Source: Pseudonocardiales bacterium
GTDB taxonomy: Bacteria; Actinomycetota; Actinomycetes; Mycobacteriales; Jatrophihabitantaceae
DNA: 33,386 bases
Reading direction: 5' to 3'
Assembly (NCBI GenBank): GCA_003243915.1
Contig: QHCC01000045.1
Span: 1-33,386, forward strand
In this document: one piece after another, positions 7,000-15,449 of the stretch
Layout: every line of letters begins with the position of its first letter
Position numbering within the stretch: the stretch's first letter is position 1
Position numbers and translations under genes: made by a program
The notes under the pieces: generated by a model
Told to the model about the DNA's origin: nothing
Seen by the model: only the letters and a program-made list of their open reading frames with translations
The model's database searches: none

Positions 7000-7365
7000 A
7001 TGCAGGGATCCGTGCAGCGCGAGAAGGTCCGCTTCGTCAGCGGCGACACCGAGTGCGCCGCCTGGCACTATCCGGGAACCGGCGGCGCGTGCGTGATCAT
7101 GGCCGGGGGATTCGCGGTGACCAAAGAGCCGGGCACCGACCTGTTCGCGAAGCGGTTCAACGATGCAGGGTTCGCCGTTCTCGCCTTCGACTATCGCCGT
7201 TTCGGCCAGAGCGGTGGTCAACCACGCCAGGTCGGGCGCGTCAGGGAGCAGCTGGCCGACTGGCGGGCCGCGATCGGGTTCGCCTCGACCCTGCCGGGCG
7301 TGGACCCCACCCGGCTCGCGGTGTGGGGGGTCGCCCCCGCCGTCGCGAATTCCGCTCAGCGATGA
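7000..7365 (+). pseudogene. Alpha/beta hydrolase, 3'-truncated
   Basis: ATG 7000 has a good ribosome site, GGAGG at 6990-6994. The product matches the first third of an esterase-type alpha/beta hydrolase: VRFVSGDTECAAWHYPG, CVIMAGGFAVTKEPG, LAFDYRRFGQSGG and VDPTRLAVWG. In the family the nucleophile elbow (usually G-x-S-x-G) comes straight after this WG. Here the frame changes into unrelated VAPAVANSAQR and stops at 7363-7365. The catalytic serine, aspartate and histidine are therefore absent. The break falls in a G/C-rich run at 7327-7340, and the next hydrolase begins at once, so a deletion joined two genes. Transcription probably continues under the TetR operator. Confidence 0.75.
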
Positions 7366-8225
7366 GACGGACGGGTATGAGGGAGATCGAGCTGTCCGCC
7401 GGGACGATCGACTACGAGGACACCGGCGGCGACGGGCCCCCGATGGTGCTGTTGCACGGATTGTTGATGGATGCCTCGCTGTGGGACGAACCGATCGCTG
7501 AGCTGTCCGTCGATCACCGATGCCTGGCACCGACGCTGCCATTGGGCGCACATCGTCACGCGATGCGCGCCGACGCCGACCTGTCGCTTCCGGGGATAGC
7601 TCGGCTGGTCGCAGAGTTCCTTGACCGCCTCGATCTGCACGACGTCACCCTCGTCGGCAACGACACCGGTGGGGCGCTCGTCCAGCTGCTCATGTGCGAG
7701 GGCAGCGCACGCGTGGGACGGGTCGTGCTCGTCTCGTGCGACGCGTTCGACAACTTCCCGCCGGGGCTGTCCGGCAAGACGCTCGCGCTCACTGGCAAGC
7801 TCTCACCCCGGATGTTCGGTCTGTTCATGGCGCAACTGCGGCTGCGGCCCTTCCGGCGGCTGCCGATCGCGTTCGGGTGGCTGACCGCGCGAGGAGACAC
7901 TGCCGTTCGCCGGTGGCTTGGGCCGCTCTGGAATCAGCCCGAGATACGCCGCGACGCCGTAAGAATGCTGCGAGCGGTGTTCGCAGACACCCGCCTGCTG
8001 CTTGCGGCGGCCGAAGGCCTGCCGAGCTTCCACCGTCCTGCCCTCGTAGTCTGGGCAAGCGAGGATCGGGTGATGCCACCCGAGCATGGCCGGCGCCTCG
8101 CCGAACTCCTCCCGCACGGGCAACTGGTCGAGGTCGAAGACAGCTACACGCTCATCCCCCTGGACCAACCGGTCAGGCTTGCGCGCGCTATCCGGGCGTT
8201 CACCCACGCATCCGCGAGAGCCTAG
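7362..8225 (+). CDS. Alpha/beta hydrolase
   Basis: This 287-residue protein has PPMVLLHGLLMDASLW (oxyanion region), VTLVGNDTGGALVQLL, VVWASEDRVMPPEHG (acid residue) and an end with VEDSYTLIPLDQP where the catalytic histidine is expected. The elbow reads G-N-D-T-G, with aspartate in place of serine as in haloalkane dehalogenases and epoxide hydrolases. The terminal histidine is not obvious in SYTLIP, so activity is uncertain. ATG 7362 overlaps the stop of the truncated hydrolase (ATGA), and ATG 7377 is an alternative start. Confidence 0.85.
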   Translation: MRRTGMREIELSAGTIDYEDTGGDGPPMVLLHGLLMDASLWDEPIAELSVDHRCLAPTLPLGAHRHAMRADADLSLPGIARLVAEFLDRLDLHDVTLVGNDTGGALVQLLMCEGSARVGRVVLVSCDAFDNFPPGLSGKTLALTGKLSPRMFGLFMAQLRLRPFRRLPIAFGWLTARGDTAVRRWLGPLWNQPEIRRDAVRMLRAVFADTRLLLAAAEGLPSFHRPALVVWASEDRVMPPEHGRRLAELLPHGQLVEVEDSYTLIPLDQPVRLARAIRAFTHASARA

Positions 8226-8242
8226 CGTCGCTCTCGGTTCGG

Positions 8243-9265
8243 TTAGCCGATCGATACCGCGTGACGCCACGCCTCCGCGATGGCGTGATAGCTCTGGCGT
8301 CGGCGCACCCGATCGACGCTCGGTGTGACGATCACGATTTCGTCGACCTCGGCGAGTGCCTTCATCTGCATCAGTCGTTCGACCACAGCTTTCGCCTCGC
8401 CGGTGACCATCCGGCTGTCGGTCCTGTCTCGGCGCCTGAATTGCTCCGAACGGGCGAAGTCTCGAACCTGCTCCGGCCGCAGCGGCTCCCGAATTCCGCG
8501 GCGGATGTTGTTGATGGTCAACGTCCACCCCGCTTCGAAATCGGCGATCGCCTCGTCGTCGCCGCTGGCGAATGCCAGGACCGACATCGCCGAGTACGGC
8601 TCGTCGCCATCCCTGCGGGGCGTGAACTCGCGCCGGTACTGGCGCAGCAGCTCGAAAGCCAGGTCCGGGCTCATGTGATGAGCGAAGACTGCGCTCATCC
8701 CGTTGACCGCCGCGAAGCGAGGTCCGTAGCTGCTGGAGCCGAGCATGAACAGCTCGGGCCGCTCCGGGCCAATCGGAGCGACGAGCAGCTTCTGGTACGG
8801 ATGGCCCGCGGGAAAGCCGTCGCCGAGAAAAGCCAGCAGCTCGCCGACCTGGGTAGGAAATTCTGCGGCAGGGTCCGTGGACAGCCCGCGCCGCAGCACG
8901 TGAGCGGTCAACGGGTCGGTACCCGGGGCGCGGCCGAGAGCCAGGTCGATCCGTCCTGGGTACATCGCCGCCAGCGTCCGGAACGTCTCGGCGACCTTGA
9001 GCGAGGAATGGTTGGGCAGCATGATGCCCGCCGCCCCGACGCGGATCCGCTCGGTGCGCGCGCCGATGTGCGCGGTCAGGATCTCCGGGGCGCTACACGC
9101 CAAGCTGGCCATGTTGTGATGCTCGGAGACCCAGTAGCGCCGGTACCCCGCGGCCTCGACCGCCTGGGCGATATCGACCGCGCCCTCGATCGAGGAATGA
9201 GCCGTCTCGCCGTGCTCGATCCCGACGAAGTCGAGCACCGACAACCCAAGGCAGTCACTCCCCAC
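8243..9265 (-). CDS. LLM-class flavin oxidoreductase, MsnO8-like
   Basis: The protein has about 340 residues with LSVLDFVGIEHGETA at its start, then RRYWVSEHHNMASLACSAPE, GAAGIMLPNHSSLKVAETF, RIDLALGRAPGTDPLTAHVL and SSSYGPRFAAVNGMSAVFA. This is the order seen in MsnO8-type, alkanal-monooxygenase-like proteins that bind FMN. The start is uncertain: GTG 9265, TTG 9244 and GTG 9238 are all possible, and family members usually begin close to LSVLD. It is convergent with the hydrolase (17 bp apart) and separate from the divergent cluster to its right. Confidence 0.87.
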   Translation of the reverse strand: MGSDCLGLSVLDFVGIEHGETAHSSIEGAVDIAQAVEAAGYRRYWVSEHHNMASLACSAPEILTAHIGARTERIRVGAAGIMLPNHSSLKVAETFRTLAAMYPGRIDLALGRAPGTDPLTAHVLRRGLSTDPAAEFPTQVGELLAFLGDGFPAGHPYQKLLVAPIGPERPELFMLGSSSYGPRFAAVNGMSAVFAHHMSPDLAFELLRQYRREFTPRRDGDEPYSAMSVLAFASGDDEAIADFEAGWTLTINNIRRGIREPLRPEQVRDFARSEQFRRRDRTDSRMVTGEAKAVVERLMQMKALAEVDEIVIVTPSVDRVRRRQSYHAIAEAWRHAVSIG

Positions 9266-9319
9266 GCCGGCCACCACACCGGGCACAAGGCGGCAACGGC
9301 GCAACGCATTCCCGGGCGA

Positions 9320-11014
9320 CTAGCGCTTCGCAGGTGCCGCGGGCGGCGAGGAGGTCGACGGCGGGTGCGGGCCGTACGCGGTGAGGAAGCGGTCGCGGAA
9401 GGCGTCCATCGGCCATACCGGCGCGTTCGGGTCGGGTCGCAAACCGTCCTGCCAGCCCCACCCGGAGATCCGGTTCATCACGGCCGGGTCGTGGGCGATG
9501 ATCGAGATGGGCACGTCGTGGCTGGCGTGGTCACCGGAAACGATGGTCGCGGGCTGGTGGTCGCCGAGCACGACGAGCACGAGGTTGTCATCGTGGTAGT
9601 TCTGCACGAAGGAGATCAGGGTGTTCAGCGAGTACTCGATGGAATGCCCGTACGCGGCCCGCACGTGACCGGGGTCGCGCCACACGCTGTCCGGTGATTG
9701 CCCCGCCGCGGGCATGGCGTCGAACACCGAGCCGTCACCCAGGGCGTTCCAGTCGACCAGCTGCGGCAGGGGCGCCCATGGGGTGTGACTGGACACGAGA
9801 TCGATCTCGGCCATCACCGGAGCGTGGTGGGGCTCGGCCAGTTCCTGGCGCTGGAACGCCGACAGGATGTACTGGTCCGGCATGGTGGCGTAGCTGAACT
9901 TCGGACCGGAGTAACCGACGTTGCGGGCGTCGTAGATCTTGTCGTAGTGGTAGAACGACGTCCCCTCCCGCCAGTCCTTGGTGTTCGACGGCACGTCGCC
10001 GACCGTGCGCCATCCTGCGCGCTTGAAGGCGTCGCTGAGGGTGAAACGGTCGCTCGCGACGAGGTCGTCATATCGCAGCTGGTTGTTGACCCACAGGCCG
10101 GATTGCAATGTGGAGTGGGCCAGCCAGCTGATTCCGCCAAACGTCGGGGAGGTGAGAAACGCGCTCTGGGAGGAGAACCCGGCCGAACGCAGCCGGCGAG
10201 TCCCGGCATCGAGCACGGAATCGACTCCCGGAGAGAAAGCCGTACCCTGTACCGCGACGCGTCCGTAGCTCTCGACGATGGCGACGACGACGTCCTTGCC
10301 GCGCAGGCCGGTCAACAGGTCATCGGCGGCGGTGTTGCGGAACTGATCGACGGTGGCCTGCTTGCGGAACGCCCGCTCATCCCGGATGCTGGCGCGCACC
10401 TGGCTCACCTGGTCATACGCAAGGCTGACCGCGCTCGTGGAGGCGACCGGCGCGTGCGAAGCGATCTGCACGCCCAGCACGGCGCAGAGACTCCAGATCA
10501 CGGCAAGCGCTGTGACGGCCCGGATCGACGTCACCCGGTGCCGGTCCGCGAGCCGCGTCAGCCGAATGACCGCCAGCGGCGTGAAGACGAGGATGGCGAG
10601 GACCAGAACGGTGGCTGCGATCAGCACGAAGACCGCGTCGCGCCGGCCGATCGAGTCGCTGAGCAGGCCTTCGGCGGATCCGAGATAGCCCCGGTCGAAC
10701 AGCGGGTTGAACGGCCGGCCCAGCGCCTCGAAGAAGCCCATGTCGAGGCCCTTGAGGATCGTCACCAGGGCGAGAACCACGCCGACAAGCGCCGCCACCG
10801 CTCGTTTGGCCTTGTGCGGCATGACGAGCAAGAGGGCGAGGACGACCAGACCTTCCAGCGGGATGCGGACGAACGCGCTCGGCGTCAGCCGGCTGATCTG
10901 GTTCGGAGCGACTAGGGCGAACCACACCAGCAGGCAGGCCAGGACGGTGAGCACGCCGGCCGCGACTCTGCGCACCCGTGATCTCGGGTCCTGAGCCAGT
11001 GGACGGTCATCCAC
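9320..11014 (-). CDS. Membrane-anchored sulfatase/LtaS-like phosphotransferase
   Basis: This 564-residue protein has about four or five membrane segments in the first 200 residues. An extracytoplasmic alkaline-phosphatase-superfamily domain follows, with DVVVAIVESYGRVAV, where the metal-binding acid is expected. SPTFGGISWLAHSTL probably holds the catalytic threonine. Late motif VVLGDHQPATIVSGDH carries metal-binding Asp and His. GTG 11014 is chosen over GTG 11053 because GGAGGGG lies six bases upstream, and this gives only an 8-bp overlap with the phosphatidyltransferase. Family members transfer or cleave phosphoglycerol, phosphoethanolamine or sulfate groups on surface polymers and lipids. 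The pairing with a CDP-alcohol phosphatidyltransferase supports a lipid head-group role. Confidence 0.85.
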   Translation of the reverse strand: MDDRPLAQDPRSRVRRVAAGVLTVLACLLVWFALVAPNQISRLTPSAFVRIPLEGLVVLALLLVMPHKAKRAVAALVGVVLALVTILKGLDMGFFEALGRPFNPLFDRGYLGSAEGLLSDSIGRRDAVFVLIAATVLVLAILVFTPLAVIRLTRLADRHRVTSIRAVTALAVIWSLCAVLGVQIASHAPVASTSAVSLAYDQVSQVRASIRDERAFRKQATVDQFRNTAADDLLTGLRGKDVVVAIVESYGRVAVQGTAFSPGVDSVLDAGTRRLRSAGFSSQSAFLTSPTFGGISWLAHSTLQSGLWVNNQLRYDDLVASDRFTLSDAFKRAGWRTVGDVPSNTKDWREGTSFYHYDKIYDARNVGYSGPKFSYATMPDQYILSAFQRQELAEPHHAPVMAEIDLVSSHTPWAPLPQLVDWNALGDGSVFDAMPAAGQSPDSVWRDPGHVRAAYGHSIEYSLNTLISFVQNYHDDNLVLVVLGDHQPATIVSGDHASHDVPISIIAHDPAVMNRISGWGWQDGLRPDPNAPVWPMDAFRDRFLTAYGPHPPSTSSPPAAPAKR

Positions 11015-11789
11015 TGCGCACCCCTCCGACGGCGGGTACTCGCTGCTGGACACGTGGTTGGTGAAGTGTCGCCACGGAGCTGACGATCTTGCGCGGGGCG
11101 ATCGGCCGGTGGCGCCACAGCCACGACACCTCGCGGCCGAACGACTCGGCCAGCAGGGCCAGCGACGCGACGAGTGCGGCGTCGGCCACCTGGTGCGTCA
11201 CGACCTGCGCCGCCGCGAACGTCAGCACGACGCCCTGCACCGCTGCGACCGCCTTGGCCCAGTAGCGCGGCGGAACCGACGCCCGCAGCCACGGCCGCAC
11301 CCAGCCGGCCGCGACAAACAGGTAGCGCGCCGCGCCGATCGCGAGCACCCACGCGCCGGTCGAACGCGCGACGTACCCGCTGAGGACCAGGATCAGAAAC
11401 GCGTCGACCTCCATGTCGAAGCGCGCGCCGAACGCCGACACCGTTCCGGTGCGCCGCGCGACCCAGCCGTCGACCGCGTCGAGGATCAGCGCGAGGACCG
11501 TGAGCGCGACCAGCGTCGTAGCCGATGCAGGCCGCCAGAAGGACTCGACAGTCAGCGCCGCCACGCCGCAGGCGATGGTGGCCCGCGTGAGTGTCACCCG
11601 ACCTGCCGGCCCCAATTTGTCGGCGCCGTGGTGGAGGAGACAACGAGCCACTGCCGCATTCGTGATCACTGCGCAGGCGATGCCGGCACTCCAGCCGGGA
11701 ACACTGAGGCCGACGGTCCAGGCGAGCACCGCGAGCAGCGCGAACTCGGCACTCAGCCCGATCACCGGGCGGGTGTGGACCGCGCGCAC
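11007..11789 (-). CDS. CDP-alcohol phosphatidyltransferase family protein
   Basis: This 260-residue polytopic membrane protein carries the full family motif at LDAVDGWVARRTG followed by SAFGARFDMEVDAF: D-x-x-D-G-x-x-A-R, G-x-x-x-D-x-x-x-D. The four aspartates bind the metal and the CDP-alcohol. GTG 11789 has GGAGG five bases upstream. The enzyme would join a CDP-activated lipid or alcohol to a second alcohol, and the substrate is unknown. It is co-transcribed with the sulfatase-like gene and divergent from the BchC-like dehydrogenase with an 85-bp spacer that contains TAATAC (11819-11824). Confidence 0.87.
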   Translation of the reverse strand: MRAVHTRPVIGLSAEFALLAVLAWTVGLSVPGWSAGIACAVITNAAVARCLLHHGADKLGPAGRVTLTRATIACGVAALTVESFWRPASATTLVALTVLALILDAVDGWVARRTGTVSAFGARFDMEVDAFLILVLSGYVARSTGAWVLAIGAARYLFVAAGWVRPWLRASVPPRYWAKAVAAVQGVVLTFAAAQVVTHQVADAALVASLALLAESFGREVSWLWRHRPIAPRKIVSSVATLHQPRVQQRVPAVGGVRSG

Positions 11790-11874
11790 CTGTGCCTCCG
11801 TGGTCTGTGTCGTCTGGTGTAATACGGGACATGCGATGGCCCGGTTCAGCTCGGGCCCGCGGAGGATGAGGCCG

Positions 11875-12855
11875 GTGACGGGCGAGGCGCTCGCGTTCTG
11901 GCTGCGTGAACCCGGGACGGGCGAGATCCGGCCGGCGCCGCTGGCTGACCCCGGCCCGGACGAAGTCCTCGTGCGTACGCTGCGTTCCGGGGTGAGTCGC
12001 GGCACCGAGACGTTGGTGTTTCGGGGCGGCGTCCCGGCGAGCCAGTATGCCGCGATGCGGGCGCCGTTCCAGGAGGGCGACTTCCCCGGGCCGGTCAAGT
12101 ACGGCTACCTCAACGTCGGCGTCGTCGAACAGGGTCCGGCGGACCTGCGTGGTCGCACCGTCTTCTGCCTGTACCCGCACCAGAGCGCCTACGTCGTACC
12201 GGCCGCGGCTGTCGTCGTGGTCCCCGAGGACGTGCCGCCGGGGCGGGCCGTGCTCGCCGGCACCGTGGAGACGGCCGTCAATGCTCTGTGGGACGCCGCT
12301 CCGCTTGTCGGTGACCGGGTCACGGTCGTCGGCGCCGGCATGGTCGGCTGCTGTGTCGCGCGTCTGCTCGCCCGGTTTCCCGGTGTCCGCGTCACCCTCG
12401 TCGACATCGACGTCGCCAGGGCCGACGTAGCGGCCGCGCTAGGCGTCGACTTTGCGCTGCCTGTCGATGCCGCCGACGGCCGCGACCTCGTCGTGCACAC
12501 CAGCGCGACGTCCGCCGGGCTTCAGAATTCCTTGGACCTGCTCGCCCCCGAGGGCACGGTGCTCGAGCTCAGTTGGTACGGCGACGCCGAGGTCCGCCTG
12601 TCGCTCGGCGGCGCCTTCCACTCCGGGCGTCTCGGCATCCGGGCCAGCCAGGTCGGGCAGGTATCAGCGGCCCGCCGCGGACGCCGTACGACCGCCGACC
12701 GGCTGGCGCTCGCCCTGGACCTGCTGCGCGATCCCGCCTTCGACGCCCTGATCACGGGCGCGTCGCGCTTCGACGAGTTGCCCGATGTCATGGCCAAACT
12801 GGCCGACGGCAGCCTGCCTGCGCTCTGCCACACCATCGCCTACGGCGCGGGCTGA
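11875..12855 (+). CDS. MDR dehydrogenase, BchC-like (2-desacetyl subgroup)
   Basis: The 326-residue protein has an N-terminal GroES-like domain with DEVLVRTLRSGVSRGTETLVF, KYGYLNVGVVE and a Rossmann domain VTVVGAGMVGCCVARLLA followed by LVDID. It fits the medium-chain dehydrogenase subgroup related to bacteriochlorophyllide dehydrogenase BchC. The usual catalytic zinc cysteine near residue 40 is not seen (SGVSRGTE). GTG 11875 has GGAGG nine bases upstream, while ATG 11866 directly abuts that site. It is the first gene of the plus-strand arm and ends six bases before the PTPS-like gene. Confidence 0.85.
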   Translation: MTGEALAFWLREPGTGEIRPAPLADPGPDEVLVRTLRSGVSRGTETLVFRGGVPASQYAAMRAPFQEGDFPGPVKYGYLNVGVVEQGPADLRGRTVFCLYPHQSAYVVPAAAVVVVPEDVPPGRAVLAGTVETAVNALWDAAPLVGDRVTVVGAGMVGCCVARLLARFPGVRVTLVDIDVARADVAAALGVDFALPVDAADGRDLVVHTSATSAGLQNSLDLLAPEGTVLELSWYGDAEVRLSLGGAFHSGRLGIRASQVGQVSAARRGRRTTADRLALALDLLRDPAFDALITGASRFDELPDVMAKLADGSLPALCHTIAYGAG

Positions 12856-12861
12856 ACCGCG

Positions 12862-13260
12862 ATGTTCACCGTCACCGTCCGCGATCACATGATGATCGCC
12901 CACAGCTTCCGCGGTGAGGTGTTCGGCCCCGCCCAGCGCCTGCACGGCGCGACCTACGTGGTCGACGCCACGTTTCGCCGGGACGCCCTGGACGCCGACA
13001 ACCTCGTGGTCGACATCGGGCGAGCGGCCGAGGAGTTGCACGCCGTCCTCGGTGACCTGAGCTATCGAAACCTCGACGACGAAGCCGCGTTCACTGGGAT
13101 GAACACCTCCACCGAGGCGCTGGCCCAGGTGATCGCCGACCGGCTCGCCGAGCGGGTGCACGCCGGTGCCCTGGGTGCGGGCGCTCAAGGCATAGCGGGG
13201 ATCGCGATCACCCTGCACGAGTCGCACATCGCGTGGGCGAGCTACGAGCGCACACTGTGA
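12862..13260 (+). CDS. 6-pyruvoyltetrahydropterin synthase/QueD-fold protein, degenerate active site
   Basis: The 132-residue T-fold protein has [20 protein letters not shown] near the start and [14 protein letters not shown] near the end. In active enzymes three histidines bind zinc, one upstream and two in an HGH motif, and a cysteine is catalytic. Here His14 and His28 remain, but the second His of HGH is Ala30 and no cysteine precedes it. The late glutamate that anchors the pterin ring is kept. The Streptomyces coelicolor homologue SCO6650 is known, as I recall, to lack zinc and the catalytic triad yet to keep a pterin-binding pocket. The gene starts 6 bp after the dehydrogenase and overlaps the glycosyltransferase. 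Confidence 0.88.
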   Translation: MFTVTVRDHMMIAHSFRGEVFGPAQRLHGATYVVDATFRRDALDADNLVVDIGRAAEELHAVLGDLSYRNLDDEAAFTGMNTSTEALAQVIADRLAERVHAGALGAGAQGIAGIAITLHESHIAWASYERTL

Positions 13261-14345
13261 CTGCCGTCCACGTCGTCGTCCCGGACGGCATCGACGATCC
13301 CGCGCGACCGAGCGGCGGCAACACCTACGACCGCCGGATCTGTCGTGGACTGGCCGAGCTTGGCTGGTTGGTGCACGAACGCGCGGTGCCGGGCTCGTGG
13401 CCATGGCCCGACGCGGCAGCGCGCGCATCCCTCGAGAAGGTGATCGCCGCAATTCCCGATGACGCCGTCGTGCTGCTCGACGGCCTGATCGCGTCGACCG
13501 TGCCCGAGGTGCTGGTGCCCGCGGCGGATCGGCTGCGCCTGGTCGTCATCATGCACATGCCGCTGGGCAGGCCGCCGCCGGGTGACGAGGCCGTCGACAC
13601 CAGTACACCGGAACGTGCGGTGCTTTCCCGCGCCGCTGCGATCATCACGACGAGCCCGTGGACGCGGCGCTGGCTGCTGGAGCGGTATGCCCTGCCGGCT
13701 GGCCAGGTCCACGTCGCCGAGCCGGGCACCGACGCCGCCGACCTCGCGCCCGGGACGCCGACCGGTGGCGAGCTGCTCTGCGTCGCGGCGCTCACGCCGA
13801 ACAAGGGGTACGACCTGTTGCTCGCCGCGCTGGCGGCGGTCGCGGATCTGCCGTGGCGTTGCGTGTGCGTGGGCGCGTTGGTCCGCGACCCGGGCTTCGT
13901 CGAGCGCCTCCGTCATCAGGCCGGCCAGGACGGCATCAGCGACCGGGTACTTTTCGCCGGTCCGCGAGTGGGTGCTGACCTCGACGCCGCCTACGCCGCG
14001 GCGGATGTGCTGGTGCTCGCCTCGCGCGGCGAGACGTACGGCATGGTCGTCACCGAGGCAATCGCGCGCGGGCTCCCGGTTGTTGCGACGGCGGTCGGCG
14101 GGCTCCCGGAAGCCCTCGGTCGGGGGGCCGGCGGGGGCCGGCCCGGCCTGCTGGTGCGGCCGGGGGACACCGCGGCCTTCGCCGGGGCGCTGCGCTGCTG
14201 GCTCAGTGACGCCGAGTTACGGCAGCGGCTGCGGCACGCGGCCCGAGAACGCCGCGAAACGCTGTCGGGCTGGTCGCAGACCTCGCTGCGGATCTCGCAC
14301 GTCCTGGCCGGTGTGGCGCCGGCATTGTCGAGCCGGCCTGGATGA
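13257..14345 (+). CDS. GT4-family glycosyltransferase
   Basis: This 362-residue protein has two Rossmann-like halves. The N-terminal half contains [20 protein letters not shown] and the C-terminal half contains [40 protein letters not shown] and [19 protein letters not shown], typical of retaining GT-B (GT4) enzymes. The E-x7-E-like element is [12 protein letters not shown] 13257 overlaps the stop of the PTPS-like gene (GTGA), so the two are coupled. It would transfer a sugar from an NDP-donor. Donor and acceptor are unknown, and context suggests a product of this cluster or a lipid. Confidence 0.88.
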   Translation: MTAVHVVVPDGIDDPARPSGGNTYDRRICRGLAELGWLVHERAVPGSWPWPDAAARASLEKVIAAIPDDAVVLLDGLIASTVPEVLVPAADRLRLVVIMHMPLGRPPPGDEAVDTSTPERAVLSRAAAIITTSPWTRRWLLERYALPAGQVHVAEPGTDAADLAPGTPTGGELLCVAALTPNKGYDLLLAALAAVADLPWRCVCVGALVRDPGFVERLRHQAGQDGISDRVLFAGPRVGADLDAAYAAADVLVLASRGETYGMVVTEAIARGLPVVATAVGGLPEALGRGAGGGRPGLLVRPGDTAAFAGALRCWLSDAELRQRLRHAARERRETLSGWSQTSLRISHVLAGVAPALSSRPG

Positions 14346-14468
14346 GGCCGGTGCGGCGAAGGATGAACCGGCACATCACAGCGCACGTATGTCCGCTAAG
14401 ACACCAGATCGACAGGCGGCCGGCGTGCAGTGGCCTCCACTGCTTTCTCGAGGACGGCGGATGGCGGG

Positions 14469-15449
14469 ATGAGCCGGACGTTGCCGCGGTGGGCGCGCCT
14501 GCTGGGCGGCATCGCGATCCTCGCCGTACTCCTCTGGCGGCTGGGCACCGGCCCATTCCTCGACGGCGTCGGCAAGGTCGAGGGGCGCTCCCTTGCGGCG
14601 GCGGCCGGTATCACGGTGCTGACGACGGTGTGCTGCGCCTGGCGATGGAGCCTGGTCGCCGGTGGTCTCGGCATCGGACTACCGCTGCCCGACGCGGTCG
14701 CCGCCTACTACCGGTCGCAGTTCCTGAACACGACATTGCCCTGCGGCGTGCTGGGCGACGTCCATCGCGCGGTGCGCCACGGTCGCGACGCGGGCGATGT
14801 GGGCCGCGGGCTGCGAGCCGTCGCCTGGGAACGCTGCGCCGGGCAGTTAGTCCAGCTCGTACTGACGATAACCGTGCTGCTCGTGCTGGCGTCACCGGTC
14901 CACTCGTCCATGCCGGTCGTCACGGCCACTGTTGCGCTCGGCTCGCTCGGCGCGATTGTCGTGAGCCGGTCGCTCCCGCACGGTGGACCGTCTCGCTTGG
15001 CGCGGACCGTGCGCGCGGCAGGAACTGACCTGCGCCACGGGCTGCTGGCGTGGCGGGTGTGTCCCGGCGTCGTACTCGCGTCTGTCATGGTCGTGGCCGG
15101 TCACACTGCCACGTTTCTGATCGCTGCGCGGACTGCCGGCTGCACGGCGTCCACGCTGCGATTGCTGCCGCTGGCGCTGCTCGTGCTACTGGCCATGTCG
15201 CTACCGACGAATTTCGGCGGGTGGGGTCCACGCGAGGGCGCGGCCGCTTGGGCGTTCGGCGCGGCCGGGCTCGGTGCGGCACAGGGCGTCGCCGCCGCGG
15301 TGGTCTACGGCGTGATGGTGTTCGTCGCCAGCCTGCCAGGGGCGGCCGTGCTTGTACTGGCATGGTTTGATCGACGTAACCCGCGGGTAAGCCCGGTAAA
15401 TCCATCCCGACCGCGGGTCATCACTGTGGAAGGCGCCAGGCGTGGCTGA
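14469..15449 (+). CDS. LPG-synthase transmembrane-region family protein
   Basis: The 326-residue membrane protein has about seven to eight hydrophobic segments and the motifs YYRSQFLNTTLPCGVLGDVH and LAMSLPTNFGGWGPREGAAA. These are typical of the lysylphosphatidylglycerol synthase transmembrane region/UPF0104 family. There is no tRNA-dependent aminoacyl transferase domain. Family members often act as flippases or accessory proteins for glycolipids. ATG 14469 follows GGCGGG. The preceding 123 bp (14346-14468) contain no gene I can support. The 3' end overlaps the reductase gene by 8 bp. Confidence 0.85.
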   Translation: MSRTLPRWARLLGGIAILAVLLWRLGTGPFLDGVGKVEGRSLAAAAGITVLTTVCCAWRWSLVAGGLGIGLPLPDAVAAYYRSQFLNTTLPCGVLGDVHRAVRHGRDAGDVGRGLRAVAWERCAGQLVQLVLTITVLLVLASPVHSSMPVVTATVALGSLGAIVVSRSLPHGGPSRLARTVRAAGTDLRHGLLAWRVCPGVVLASVMVVAGHTATFLIAARTAGCTASTLRLLPLALLVLLAMSLPTNFGGWGPREGAAAWAFGAAGLGAAQGVAAAVVYGVMVFVASLPGAAVLVLAWFDRRNPRVSPVNPSRPRVITVEGARRG

